Assembly (NCBI GenBank): GCA_013400115.1
Contig: VXBP01010392.1
Span: forward strand, 81,954 to 145,953
Reading direction: 5' to 3'
Origin: Rhinopomastus cyanomelas
Taxonomy: Eukaryota; Chordata; Aves; Bucerotiformes; Rhinopomastidae
Length of the DNA: 64,000 bases
Shown: positions 1 through 9,059 of the stretch, in pieces
Layout: each line of letters opens with the position of its first letter
Numbering within the stretch: position 1 is the stretch's first letter
The notes under the pieces: model-generated
What the model was told of the DNA's origin: nothing
Databases searched by the model: none
The model's input: the letters and a program-made list of their open reading frames with translations, nothing else
Made by a program: the position numbers and the translations under genes

Positions 1-416
1 AAATCAGGAGAATTCAAAGCCTTTGACTACGGCAGTGAAAACCCAGCTGTGTACCATCAGGTAGGAGACTGTGGCAACCGTGCTGGAGGTGCCAGGGGAT
101 TGTCCTTGGTGGTGGGGAGACAGGCTGGCTTGCAGGGGTTGACAACAATGACTGTTCATCAGAACTTCCTGTGTCCCTCCAGGAGACACCTCCTGCCTAC
201 CAGGTGGAGAAGATGCCTGTGCCCACTGCAGTGTGGTCAGGGGGGGAGGACTGGACAGCCGACTGGAGAGATGTCCACCTGCTGCTGCCACGCATCACCC
301 ACCTTGTCACCTACAAATACATCCCTGACTGGAACCACTGGGATTTCATCTGGGGCTTGGACGCCCCCAAGCGCCTCTACAGCAGCATCCTGAAGCTGAT
401 GGAGAGGTCCCAGTAG
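1..416 (+). CDS. Lysosomal acid lipase-like protein, C-terminal two exons (partial)
   Basis: Two exons are visible: 1-60 (cut by the window edge, donor GT at 61) and 183-416 (acceptor ends CAG at 182, stop TAG 414-416). Both junctions are phase 0. The product is the C-terminus of the acid lipase branch of the alpha/beta-hydrolase family, which cleaves cholesteryl esters or triglycerides in lysosomes or after secretion. Family marks seen are VPTAVWSGGEDWTAD, which holds the catalytic acid Asp, and NHWDFIWGLDAP, which holds the catalytic His; the nucleophile Ser exon lies off the window. It ends LMERSQ, as usual for the family. LIPA itself and its paralogues (LIPM, LIPK, LIPN type) cannot be separated on this fragment, so no symbol is given. 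An AATAAA at 1245-1250 is a possible but distant poly(A) signal. Confidence 0.9.
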
Positions 417-1480
417 CTTCTTTCCAGAGAGATGTCTCTGGCCTGATCCATCTTCCCTGGCTGGGACATCCCCTGATGTCCCTTCCTTCCTACTGGCCTG
501 ACACACTTGTGGTGATGGTGCTTCCTGGTTTATCCTTCTCTCTCCACAGCTCCTCAAAGACTGATGGCACTGGGCAGGCAGAGTAATGCTGGTGTTAACC
601 AGAAGGGCAGACAGGAGTCACCACCCAGACAGTGCTGCTGGAAGAGGCCTGGAGTGATGGTGGAGCCACATCCTGGGCTGCATGAAGGGAACCCTGCTGT
701 GGCTTCATGGTGGCTGCCCAGTGGGTTGGGGATTAGAGCCAAACCACAGAGAGATTGGGAAGGAGATGAGTCTGGCTGTGGGGAGGCAGGTGCGCCTGAG
801 AGCAGCCCCTGATCACAGCACAGACAGGGATATAGAGGATGGATGAGGTCGAACCCTTTGCAAGAGCAACAGGTTCAACCAGCAGGAAGAGCAAGGAGCC
901 CCAGCCCTGATTCACAGCCCAGGAGGTTCAGGTTGGATATCTGAGACAGGTCCCCACGGAGACAGGTCCCCCTCCTCCACCTGGGGAAGGTTCAGCTCAT
1001 GGATGGGCCAAGCCAGGCACCTGCTTCCATTGTGTGGTCCCAGGATTCAGTAGAGAGAAGTTCCTGGAAGTGGCTGCCTGACAGCTGGGAATGCCGATTC
1101 TCCATCCCTAGGAGCTAGTGACCCCATATAGCCTGGGGCCGAGTCGCAGGGCCACCATCCCCGCACGAAACTGCTCCCAGTCTGGCGCAGCCCCTGCCTT
1201 CCCCTTGCGGTGCCACACTGCTGCTTCCCAGAAAGCCCCTCTGAAATAAACGCTGTTAAGAGGTTTCCAGAAGCCTGTGCCGCAGCGCCCACACCCCTGG
1301 GTCTTCCCTGCATGTGAACTTCTCCGTGGGGCTGCACATTCCCAGGACATGTGGTCCCACCAGCGCCCGGGCTGACGACGGGTGTGTGTGTGTGTGTGTG
1401 CAGCGGCATCCCTCGGGCACGACCGGCGCAGGAACCAAGAATAACCGGGCAGCCTCAGGGGCTTTGAAAAGCTTTACCGT
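417..1480. other. Intergenic stretch between lipase-like gene and PAOX
   Basis: No exon, RNA gene or clear repeat was recognised. It holds the lipase 3' UTR of unknown length, an AATAAA hexamer at 1245-1250 and a short (GT)n run at 1381-1400. GC content rises towards the PAOX promoter. Confidence 0.5.
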
Positions 1481-1489
1481 TGCCCACAA

Positions 1490-1704
1490 CGGCTCAGAAA
1501 TCACCGCGGAGCGGGAGCTCTGGGACCGGAGGGAGCACTCCGCGGCACTGGGCAGGGGCTGGTGAGGACCGGGCAGCGAGGCGGCTGCGGGCTGCCCCGA
1601 TGGCAAACCTCGCAGGCTCAGCAGCCTCGTGCGGGCGGAGCCTGCGGAGGCGAGCGGGGCCGGAGCGGATGGGGCGGGCCGGGCCGGGCCGGGCTGGCAG
1701 CGCC
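1490..1704 (+). promoter_or_regulatory. PAOX CpG-rich promoter region
   Basis: GC- and CpG-rich sequence directly before the PAOX start codon, with a tandem GGGCC run at 1675-1694. There is no TATA box at a sensible distance. It is placed by its position before exon 1. Confidence 0.5.
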
Positions 1705-4425
1705 ATGGAGGGCCGCGTTGGCGGGCGGCGGGTGCTGGTGGTGGGCGCGGGGCTGGCGGGGCTGGGCGCGGCNGGGGGCCGCGTCTGCACCCGCTCCTTC
1801 GGTACGGGGGAGCCCTGGGGTGGGTGGTGGGAGCGACACCGGGTCTCGGGGGCCGGTCCCGGGGGTGGTAGGACCGGGGGTGCGGGGGCCCGCACTCTGT
1901 GGGGCCAGGCCTGATTGGGACAAGCACGGGTCGTCCGGGACTGTGGGTGCAGCGGGACCACAGCGGGGTCGGTGATGGGTGGCACAAGGGGAACTGGGGC
2001 CGGGAACGGTCTGCTGGCTGCAGCACAGAGGGCTGGGCTTCCTGCAGTGCACGGACCGTGAGGTTATCACATACACCCCCTCCCTGTCTTCCTGCAGCAT
2101 CGGGGCTAGCAGAGATGGGAGCACACTGGATCCATGGCCCCTCGCCGAAGAACCCCACTTTCCACCTGGCCACCTGCTATGGCCTGCTGGGCCCAGAGGC
2201 CACCCAGGAGGAGAACCAACAAGTGGAGGCAGGGGGCCACCCCCCGCTGCCCTCCATCACCTATGGCAGCTCAGGCAGAGCGCTGAGCCCCCAAGCCGTA
2301 AGCAAAGCCCAAAACCTCTTTAACACACTCCTGGCCTCCACCCGTGCTTTTCAGGGCTCCAAGGAGCCGCCAGCATCCAGCGTGGGAGAGTACCTGCGGG
2401 CAGAGATTGCCCGGAGGGTTCCCACTTTGGGAGGGGGTGAGGAGGATGCCCGGCAGCTCCAGCTGGCCATCCTCAACACTTGCCTCAAGCTGGAGTGTTG
2501 CATCAGTGGGACCCACAGCATGGACCTGGTGGCCCTGGAGCCCTTTGGGGAGTACATCTCCCTGCCTGGCCTGGACTGTACCTTCCCAAGGTAAGCACAG
2601 CATTCTGGAGGGGGATGGAGAAGGCCATTTCAGCGAGCACTCTGTTCCCAGCTCCTCCTCCTCTCACAGTGGCTACAGCAGTTTGTCCAACTGCATGCTC
2701 TCCGCTCTGCCAGAAGGCAGTGTCCTGCTAAACAAGGCGGTGAAGACCATCTGGTGGAGAGGGTCCTTTTGTGAGGATGGGGATGATGCCAGAGACTTCC
2801 CTGTTCGGGTGGAGTGTGAGGATGGAGATGCCTTCCTCGCTGACCATGTCATCATCACTGTCCCGCTGGGTGAGGACGCCAACAATTTTCCTTGCGTTGT
2901 CTGTCCACTCCAATCAGTTGGGATTCACCTGGTGGGGGAGGGAGAAGGGAGACTGGGAAGGGGTTTGGAGAGGGGAAAAGTATTTTAGACCCTGTTCAGA
3001 AGACTGTCAAGACAGAGCTGCTCGATCCTTGCCTGCAGGTTTCCTCAAGGAATGCCACCAGGACTTCTTCCAGCCTCCCTTGCCTGAGCAGAAAGCAGAG
3101 GCTATTCGCCGTCTGGGATTTGGCACCAACAACAAGATCTTCCTGGAGTTTGAGAAGCCTTTCTGGGAACCCCAGCATCAGCTCCTCAATGTGGTGTGGG
3201 AGGATGAGTCGCCCCTTGAGGAGCCCAGTGCTGACCTGGAGAAAAATTGGTTCAAGAAGCTCATTGGATTTGTGGTCCTTCAACCACCAGAGCAGTATGT
3301 GGCTGGGAGTGACAGCAAAGAAGCATCATGGTTAGGGGGTTTGCGCATCTTCCAGGCAATGTGAAGGAACATCTTGGTCCTGTGTAGAGCTTTTAAGGCC
3401 TTTTTTGGGTCCCTGGTGACCTGTGGTGCTCCCAAGTCAGGGAAGGCACAGTACTGAGTGAGCAGGAGGACAGCAGCAGGCACCTCTTGAACCATCTTTC
3501 CTCTGCAGGCATGGGCATGTTCTCTGTGGCTTCATTGCGGGGAAGGAGTCGGAGTACATGGAGACGTTGAGTGACATGGAGGTTCTCAGCACTATGACAC
3601 ATGTCCTCCGCACACTGACAGGTACTGCTACCTCTACTGTCATCTTCCCCCCAACCTCTCCAGGGAAACAAGCATCCAGAGTTCTGGATCCCACCCAAAA
3701 TCCACACCCACAGGGAACCCATTCCTGCCTGCTCCCAGGAGTGTGCTCAGGTCCCGGTGGCACAGTGCTCCCTACACCCGGGGCTCCTACAGTTACGTGG
3801 CCGTTGGCAGCTCAGGAGATGACATTGATGCACTGGCTCAGCCCCTGCCTGAGGAACTCGAGGACCCCAAGGTAATTGCTTTAGGCCTGGGGGATGCAGC
3901 AGCTATGGGGTAAGTGGGATTCTCCAGAAAGAGGTGAGAACAGGATACTAGAGGCCTTGAGGGGTACACGATGGTGGCATTCAACACTTTATTCAGGGGT
4001 CACCAATGCTCAGGTGACCAGCCAGCCCGCATTTTTCTGCTGAGCTCCTTGGGAATGAGGGAACCCCACTTAAGGATGTGTAGCTCCTTCCAACCACCTT
4101 CTGGCATGGGGTGGGTCTCTGAGGAAGGTGCCCACTCTTCACTTTCTCTGTGGCTGCCGAACAGATCATGCATCTGCAGGGTGCCAGAGGACAGGCAGAT
4201 GAGGCTGCTTTAGTACAACCTGGTGCCCCCACTGGGCTAGCGGAGGTGGCCAGCCCTGAGTTCTCACCTCCCACCTCACCGTAGCCTCTGCAGCTCCTCT
4301 TTGCCGGCGAGGCCACCCACCGCACCTTCTACTCCACCACTCACGGAGCCCTGCTGTCGGGATGGCGGGAGGCCGAGCGGCTCAACAAGCTCTTCGAGGC
4401 ACTCGGCTCCGAGACGGGGAAATAA
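1705..4425 (+). CDS. PAOX: Peroxisomal N1-acetyl-spermine/spermidine oxidase (polyamine oxidase)
   Basis: Exons: 1705-1801, 2098-2590, 2670-2869, 3039-3294, 3509-3621, 3714-3871, 4285-4425; all junctions GT-AG and phase-consistent. The FAD flavoenzyme oxidises N1-acetylated polyamines back to spermidine or putrescine, releasing H2O2 and 3-acetamidopropanal. Seen: the N-terminal dinucleotide motif VVGAGLAGLGA, then GAHWIHGPS, SGTHSMDLVALEPFGEY, FGTNNKIFLEFEKPFWEP, RSRWHSAPYTRGSYSYVAVG and the FAD-contact end FAGEATHRTFYSTTHGALLSG (split over the last exon). An N at 1773 replaces roughly 25 codons that should join GLGA to GGR, so exon 1 is incomplete: 485 residues as assembled against about 510 in the family. 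The protein ends SETGK, not a PTS1-like tripeptide. The stop TAA lies inside an AATAAA hexamer (4421-4426). The start has Kozak context GCGCCATGG. Confidence 0.96.
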
Positions 4426-4426
4426 A
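4421..4426 (+). terminator. PAOX poly(A) signal overlapping the stop codon
   Basis: AATAAA whose third to fifth bases are the PAOX stop TAA (4423-4425). If used, the 3' UTR is only about 15-25 bases. No other AATAAA is seen in the next 400 bases. Confidence 0.6.
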
Positions 4427-4562
4427 ACCAAGCTGCGTCGGTTGCTGCGGGTCAGCCTCCTTTACTGAACCCCTCGCCCGGGGCACAGGGATGCAGGGGC
4501 TTCTCTCTGCAGGGCAGGATGCGGCTGCTCAGCTCGGGTCGGACGGGGCAGGGGCTGCGGCG

Positions 4563-4781
4563 TCAGTACCAGTTGGTGCTGGCGATCATGAAGCGGGTGT
4601 CGTCCAGCGGGCTCTGCGTCGGGCCTGGCTCCGCGCTGGGCTGAGGGGCTGGCGGCAGCTGCGGGGCGGCTTGGAGGCCGGCCCCCGCCACACGGGGCTT
4701 GGCACTCTCCGGGCCGCCGGGATGGGCCGTGGGGCCCGTTGCGGGACCCCCCGCAGGTTCCGTGGGCTGTGGCTCCGCCAT
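4563..4781 (-). CDS. Small Pro/Ala-rich hypothetical protein, 72 residues
   Basis: Not recognised. The reading frame starts at a good Kozak site (GCGATGG on the minus strand, ATG at 4781-4779) and runs to a stop at 4563. The N-terminal 55 residues are Pro/Ala/Gly-rich and low in complexity; the tail PLDDTRFMIASTNWY is not low-complexity and looks like real protein. It would be divergent from MTG1, with starts 124 bases apart across a CpG island, and convergent on PAOX. A minus-strand AGTAAA at 4459-4464 could end the transcript, within about 40 bases of the PAOX end. It could also be a chance frame in a GC-rich promoter, where long open frames are common. Confidence 0.4.
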   Translation of the reverse strand: MAEPQPTEPAGGPATGPTAHPGGPESAKPRVAGAGLQAAPQLPPAPQPSAEPGPTQSPLDDTRFMIASTNWY

Positions 4782-4904
4782 CGCGCCGGGCGGCAGGCAG
4801 TGACGGCGTTGAAGGCAGCGCCTCCCCCCGGCCCGGCAGCCTTCGCGACCCAGCGTTCCGCTCGCCCGGAAGCTGCGACCTCGTCCCGCCCCGTCTCTGT
4901 CGCC
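4782..4904. promoter_or_regulatory. MTG1 CpG island promoter, possibly bidirectional
   Basis: CpG-rich, TATA-less 123-base gap between the minus-strand small reading frame and the MTG1 ATG. It lies where the MTG1 promoter is expected; the bidirectional role depends on the small frame being real. Confidence 0.5.
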
Positions 4905-7572
4905 ATGAGGGGCTGCGTGAGGCTGCTGCGGGCCGCTGCAGCCGGACTGGGGCCGGGCGGTTTCCGGGAGCGTTTCGATTTCGGCGGCCGCGATGTGGCC
5001 TCCTGGTTCCCGGGACACATGGCGAAAGGTGAGGGAAGGGAAAGGTGAGAATGGGGTGCGGGCACTGCCGAGCTCCGCAGCCGCTCACCCCGCGCTATGT
5101 TGCAGGGCTGCGGCAAATGCGGGCTGCTCTGCGGCGCGCTGACTGCCTCATCGAGGTGCACGATGCCCGCATATCCTCTTGACACGGCTGCTTCTGTCCC
5201 CTGAGTATCTCCCCGGGGCAACACAAGCCGGCACCGGTGGGTGTTGGGAGGGTTGTTTATCTGTCAGTGTCTCTGTGCTCCACCTGCCTTGTCTCCCTCC
5301 ATCCACCTGGTGCGTGTCCTGGTACCCCACTCCAGCCCTATCAACTCGTTCCCCACATCCCCAACGGGTCTTGCCAGTCTCTGCCCACATGCCAGTGTAC
5401 AGTGGGTCTCCTTAGCATATCCACATCCCGCTATCCGGACGTAACCCACTGCTGCAGCAGGTGCTGGGCATCCGCCCACACATCCTGGTACTGAACAAGA
5501 TGGACCTGGCTGATCCCCGCCGGCAGCTGGTGAGCAGTGGGAGAAGGCTGGCTGGCTGGGGGCCTGCGGGCCACCAGGAGCCAGAAATGCCTCTACCTGG
5601 ACCTTTCAGAGAATCTTGGACTGCCTGAAGCAGCAGGGATGCTCACATGTTGTCTTCACTGACTGCCAGCGTGATGACAACATCAGGAAGGTAATTGGCC
5701 ACCTCTGTCCAACCCTGCTCCTTTCTGCCAACAGCTGAGGGCTGCGTGCCAATCTTGCAGCCCCATGGAGAGGAGGTCATGCTGGCTAATCCAGAATCAC
5801 ACATATGTACCCCACTATCAGGAGGTCACACCGACTGGTCCATCTTCCATGAGGCATCTCATCTTCTGGACCCCAATTTGTGCATCCACCTTGGCACAGT
5901 GTTCTGCTACTGAGCATATAGCTGCTGCCAGCCCAAGTGCATTCACTGGTTACAGCCCTTCTCTGTGCTTCTCTGCAGATTATTCCCCTGGTTACCAAGC
6001 TGGTGGACAACAGCCCACGCTACCACAGGGCTGAGGTGAGGCATAGCAGCCAGACAGCCAGGGGTGTCAGGGTGGCCTTTTGTAGTTCACCTTCCTCCAT
6101 CTGGATGTGATGCTTCTAACATGGAGGACTAAGACTGCTCATGCATGTGGCCCAATTACCAGTATAGGTTGGCTGGCTATTGCTTCTGCTGTGAGTGGCC
6201 AGTAACAGGCCATTCCCTGCCCACATCATCCCTACTTCCAGAGCACCGAGTACAGCATCCTGGTGATCGGCGTGCCCAACGTGGGCAAGTCCTCACTCAT
6301 CAACTCCCTGCGGAGGCTGCACCTCAAAAAGGGTATTTCTCCATGGTGTCTGTGCTGAGACAGGAGCCACCAGGGCAGCGTGGAGCAAGTGGCAAAGCAG
6401 AGCATCAGTTGCTTCTCTGACTGTGTCTGTCTTTTCCCTGAAGGGAAAGCCACTGCGGTTGGCGGTGAGCCAGGAATCACCAAGGCAGTGCTGACTAGAA
6501 TACAGGTACTAACCCCATGATACAGCTGGCTAGGTGGGTGCTGGCCTCTGCTTTCTTGTATCTGTCCAGAGGAGCTCTGGAAAACCTCACAGAGCTGGTC
6601 TTCAAAGGGTTGCTTAGGTTCCCCTTACAGCAAGACCTTAACAAAAGAGCTCTAGGCCCTGCTCAGTAGCTGTGTCAGAGTCTGCAGTGCTAATTACTGA
6701 GCCAAGCATTCTAATGGCCCTGCCTTCTCTGTCTCAGGTCAGTGAGAAGCCTCTGGTGTACCTGGTGGACACACCTGGTGTGCTGCCTCCGAAGCTGGGG
6801 GACATGGAGATGGGCATGAAGCTGGCGCTGTGTGGTGAGGTGGAAGCTGTGGCCAATGGGGCTCTCCAGGCTCTGAGCCCCAGCTGGGCCTTGTACCTGA
6901 GGTTGGGGTGGGAGTCTGCTGCTCATGTTCCCCTGGCTGATGTGTGCTGCCTGGATGCCCACAAGTGGCACTGAACAGCCGGAAAGGGAACCAGGGCTCA
7001 GAGCAGGGCTGAGTTTGGGCTTGACCTTCTTTACCAGGAACCATCCGTGACCACTTGGTGGGGGAGGACATCATGGCTGACTACCTCCTGTATACTCTGA
7101 ACAAGCAACAGCATTTCAGGTTAGCCAGCAGGGGAACTGAGGGTGGCCCCCACATAGTCCCAAGTGGGTGGTTGAGAAGCTGTCTGGAGGGAATTGGGCA
7201 GGGGAGAAGCAATGTCAGGGTGTGGGACACACTTGTTGACAGGTACGTGCATCGCTATGGGCTGGCTGAGGCCTGCGATGACATCCAGACTGTGCTGAGG
7301 CATGTGGCCCTTGCCCAGGGCAAAACACAGAAGGTGAAGGTGCTGACGGGCACAGGTGAGTGTTCCAGAGGAAATCTCTGACTCCTGGGGTGCAGGGACC
7401 AGGCTTTTGGGGATCTTGAGGAAGCTCTGGGCTCTGATCATTCCTCTTTCTGCACCCACTGCTCCTGTCTCCAGGGAATGTCAATGTGACTGTACTGAAC
7501 TACACAGCTGCTGCCTATGAGTTTCTGAGGGATTTCCGGGCAGGAAACCTGGGCAAGGTGACACTGGACTGA
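4905..7572 (+). CDS. MTG1: Mitochondrial ribosome-associated GTPase 1
   Basis: Exons: 4905-5028, 5106-5170, 5425-5529, 5610-5690, 5979-6035, 6242-6332, 6444-6505, 6738-6834, 7038-7119, 7243-7355, 7475-7572; product 324 residues against about 334 in human. This is a circularly permuted YlqF/RbgA-type GTPase that helps assemble the large mitochondrial ribosomal subunit at the matrix face of the inner membrane. The permuted order is plain: G4 VLNKMDLADP (exon 3) comes before the P-loop GVPNVGKSS (exon 6) and G3 DTPGVLPP (exon 8). The N-terminus (MRGCVRLLRAAAAGLG) is Arg-rich and lacks acids, as in a matrix targeting signal, and DVASWFPGHMAKGLRQM is the family signature just after it. The second intron begins ATATCCT and ends AC, a U12-type AT-AC intron; all the others are GT-AG. 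Confidence 0.97.
5171..5424 (+). other. U12-type AT-AC intron of MTG1
   Basis: The 5' splice site reads ATATCCTCTT straight after codon CGC (5168-5170), matching the U12 AT-AC donor consensus ATATCCT exactly. A branch-site-like TCCTTAGC lies at 5409-5416, ten bases before the acceptor, which reads ATATCCAC and ends AC at 5424. The next exon opens ATCCCG. The join gives HDARIPLSGRNP, the expected protein sequence. No GT-AG pair would give this product. The branch site has G where the consensus second A sits, but an adjacent A (5414) remains. Confidence 0.85.
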
Positions 7573-7659
7573 GACCTGCCTGTCCCATGGGGAAGAGGAG
7601 GCACTGCTGTGGATGAAAGGCTGTCTGCTTCTCAGGGACATCCTGGTGCCCCACACTCC

Positions 7660-8090
7660 TAGAATGCATTTGGTTTGAAGGCACATCCAAAGGTCGTCAA
7701 GGCCAACCCACACTACAACAAGCAGGGCAATCACTCACCAGATCAAACTGCCAAGAGCTCCATCCAGCCTGACCTTGAATGGTTACAGGGATGGGGCCTC
7801 CACTACCATTCTGAGCATTCTGTTCCAGGGATCCCCCACCCTCAGATTAAAGAGCTTTTTCCTAATACACAGCCGTGACCCTTCATCGTATCATTCCCTG
7901 CCTTTGGGAACAGTCTTTCCCAGCCACCTGACAGCCCCCTTTCAGGGACTGGAAGGTTGCTATAAGGTCCCCCCAGAGCCTTTTCCTCTTCAGGCTGAAC
8001 AACCCCAACTCTCACCCTGTCCTCGTAAGGGTAGGGGGGCTCCAGCCCTTTGAGCATTTTCAAGGCCCTTTGCCATGTCCCCTCTCCATG
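7660..8090 (-). mobile_element. CR1 LINE 3' fragment (old)
   Basis: Degraded CR1 3' region read on the minus strand, with the group summary GGATGGGGCCTCCA at 7790 and the GGCTGAACAACCCCAACTCT block near 7995. It lies in the MTG1 3' flank and may be part of its UTR. Confidence 0.8.
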
Positions 8091-8105
8091 AACCTCTGGT
8101 CAGCA

Positions 8106-8111
8106 ATTAAA
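8106..8111 (+). terminator. Possible MTG1 poly(A) signal (ATTAAA)
   Basis: ATTAAA, the second most common hexamer, 534 bases after the MTG1 stop and just past the CR1 fragment. No nearer canonical hexamer was seen on this strand. Confidence 0.35.
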
Positions 8112-8359
8112 GTGGTTCTGCCAGTGTGCCTTCTAGTTGTCAATCCCGGGCTGCTGCTACAGGATCCCCATGGTAGGATGGGGCTGTACTGTGATGACTG
8201 ACCTGTGGTGTCACCATTTCCTGCCCTTCGTCCTCTTTGGGACCTCCACCCCAAAGTAAAATGTCTGTGAGCAGAGTGCCTGGGAGGTGGCCATCCCAGG
8301 GTCTCTGTCCCAGTCCCCTTGCACCACATACAGCCAGTCATGCCTGCTTTCTGCCCAGC

Positions 8360-8365
8360 TTTATT
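8360..8365 (-). terminator. SPRN poly(A) signal
   Basis: TTTATT on the + strand (AATAAA on the minus), 275 bases downstream of the SPRN stop. MTG1 and SPRN therefore end tail-to-tail. Confidence 0.55.
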
Positions 8366-8639
8366 GCCATCCTCATCCTCCAAACACCACAAGCCCCACA
8401 TACAGAAGAGGCGCAGTGCAAACAGGGTGTCCAAGCTGGCAGACTTTGGCACAGGGATAAGGGGGAAGGATGTGGAGGGGCTTGCCGTGGGGTCCTGCCC
8501 CACTGATGGCAAGTAACTGCAAGAGGCTAGGTGCTGGCTTGGAGCACCCCTGGGACCACTGCTAGCCCAGGGAGGTCGGCTCAGCCCTGCGGTGGGTAGC
8601 CGCTCCTCTTGGCATCAGTAGCTGATGGGAAGTCAGGTC

Positions 8640-9059
8640 CTATGTGATGGTCCGCGGCAGGATGGCGGCGAGTGGGCAGAGCCAGGCCACAGCCCGGCTC
8701 GGCGGGTCTCGGGCTGCTGCGGTGGAGGTCCAAGCGTCGGCGGCCACCGTCCAGTTGCCGTCGCGGTATTCAGCGCCGTCGCCTGCTTCCAGCGAGCCGG
8801 ACGGGCGAGCCCGGCGCAGGGCAGCCCCCGCCGCCACGCCCGCCGCTGCTCCCGCCGCCGCTGCTCCCGCCACACGTAGGGCCGTCCCGGCCGAGCCGTA
8901 ACGGGGCACGGCCGCCTTCACCCTGCTGCGAGCGGCGCCGCGGGCCGCACCTCGGGCGGCGCCGCGGGCCCCTCCTCGCCCGCCTTTGCCAGCCACCGTG
9001 TCACAGAAAGCGGCGGCCAGCAATATGAGCGCCCAGCAGGCAGCCGCGCTCCGCCGCAT
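8640..9059 (-). CDS. SPRN: Shadow of prion protein (Shadoo)
   Basis: A single coding exon gives 139 residues, against about 150 in mammals. Shadoo is a neuronal GPI-anchored glycoprotein related to the flexible N-terminal half of the prion protein; its physiological role is not settled. Seen in order: signal peptide (residues 1-24, core ALILLAAAF), a basic Arg/Gly repeat block KGGRGGARGAARGAARGAAR, the Ala/Gly hydrophobic stretch AGAAAAGAAAGVAAGAAL shared with prion proteins, one N-glycosylation site (NWT) and a hydrophobic C-terminus (AVAWLCPLAAILP) fit for GPI attachment. The ATG at 9059-9057 is chosen because it directly opens the signal peptide; an in-frame extension upstream has no signal character. 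MTG1-SPRN adjacency matches other amniotes. Confidence 0.93.
   Translation of the reverse strand: MRRSAAACWALILLAAAFCDTVAGKGGRGGARGAARGAARGAARSRVKAAVPRYGSAGTALRVAGAAAAGAAAGVAAGAALRRARPSGSLEAGDGAEYRDGNWTVAADAWTSTAAARDPPSRAVAWLCPLAAILPRTIT

Noticed and set aside
1379..1402. (GT)n run as a notable microsatellite
   Set aside because: Only about ten units; ordinary for intergenic DNA.
1256..2173. 305-codon minus-strand frame across PAOX exons 1-2
   Set aside because: Antisense shadow in CpG-rich DNA; contains the N gap and no recognisable domain.
5171..5424. Sequencing error explaining the missing GT donor in MTG1
   Set aside because: The AT donor, the AC acceptor and the branch element all fit the U12 class together; a single base error cannot produce this.
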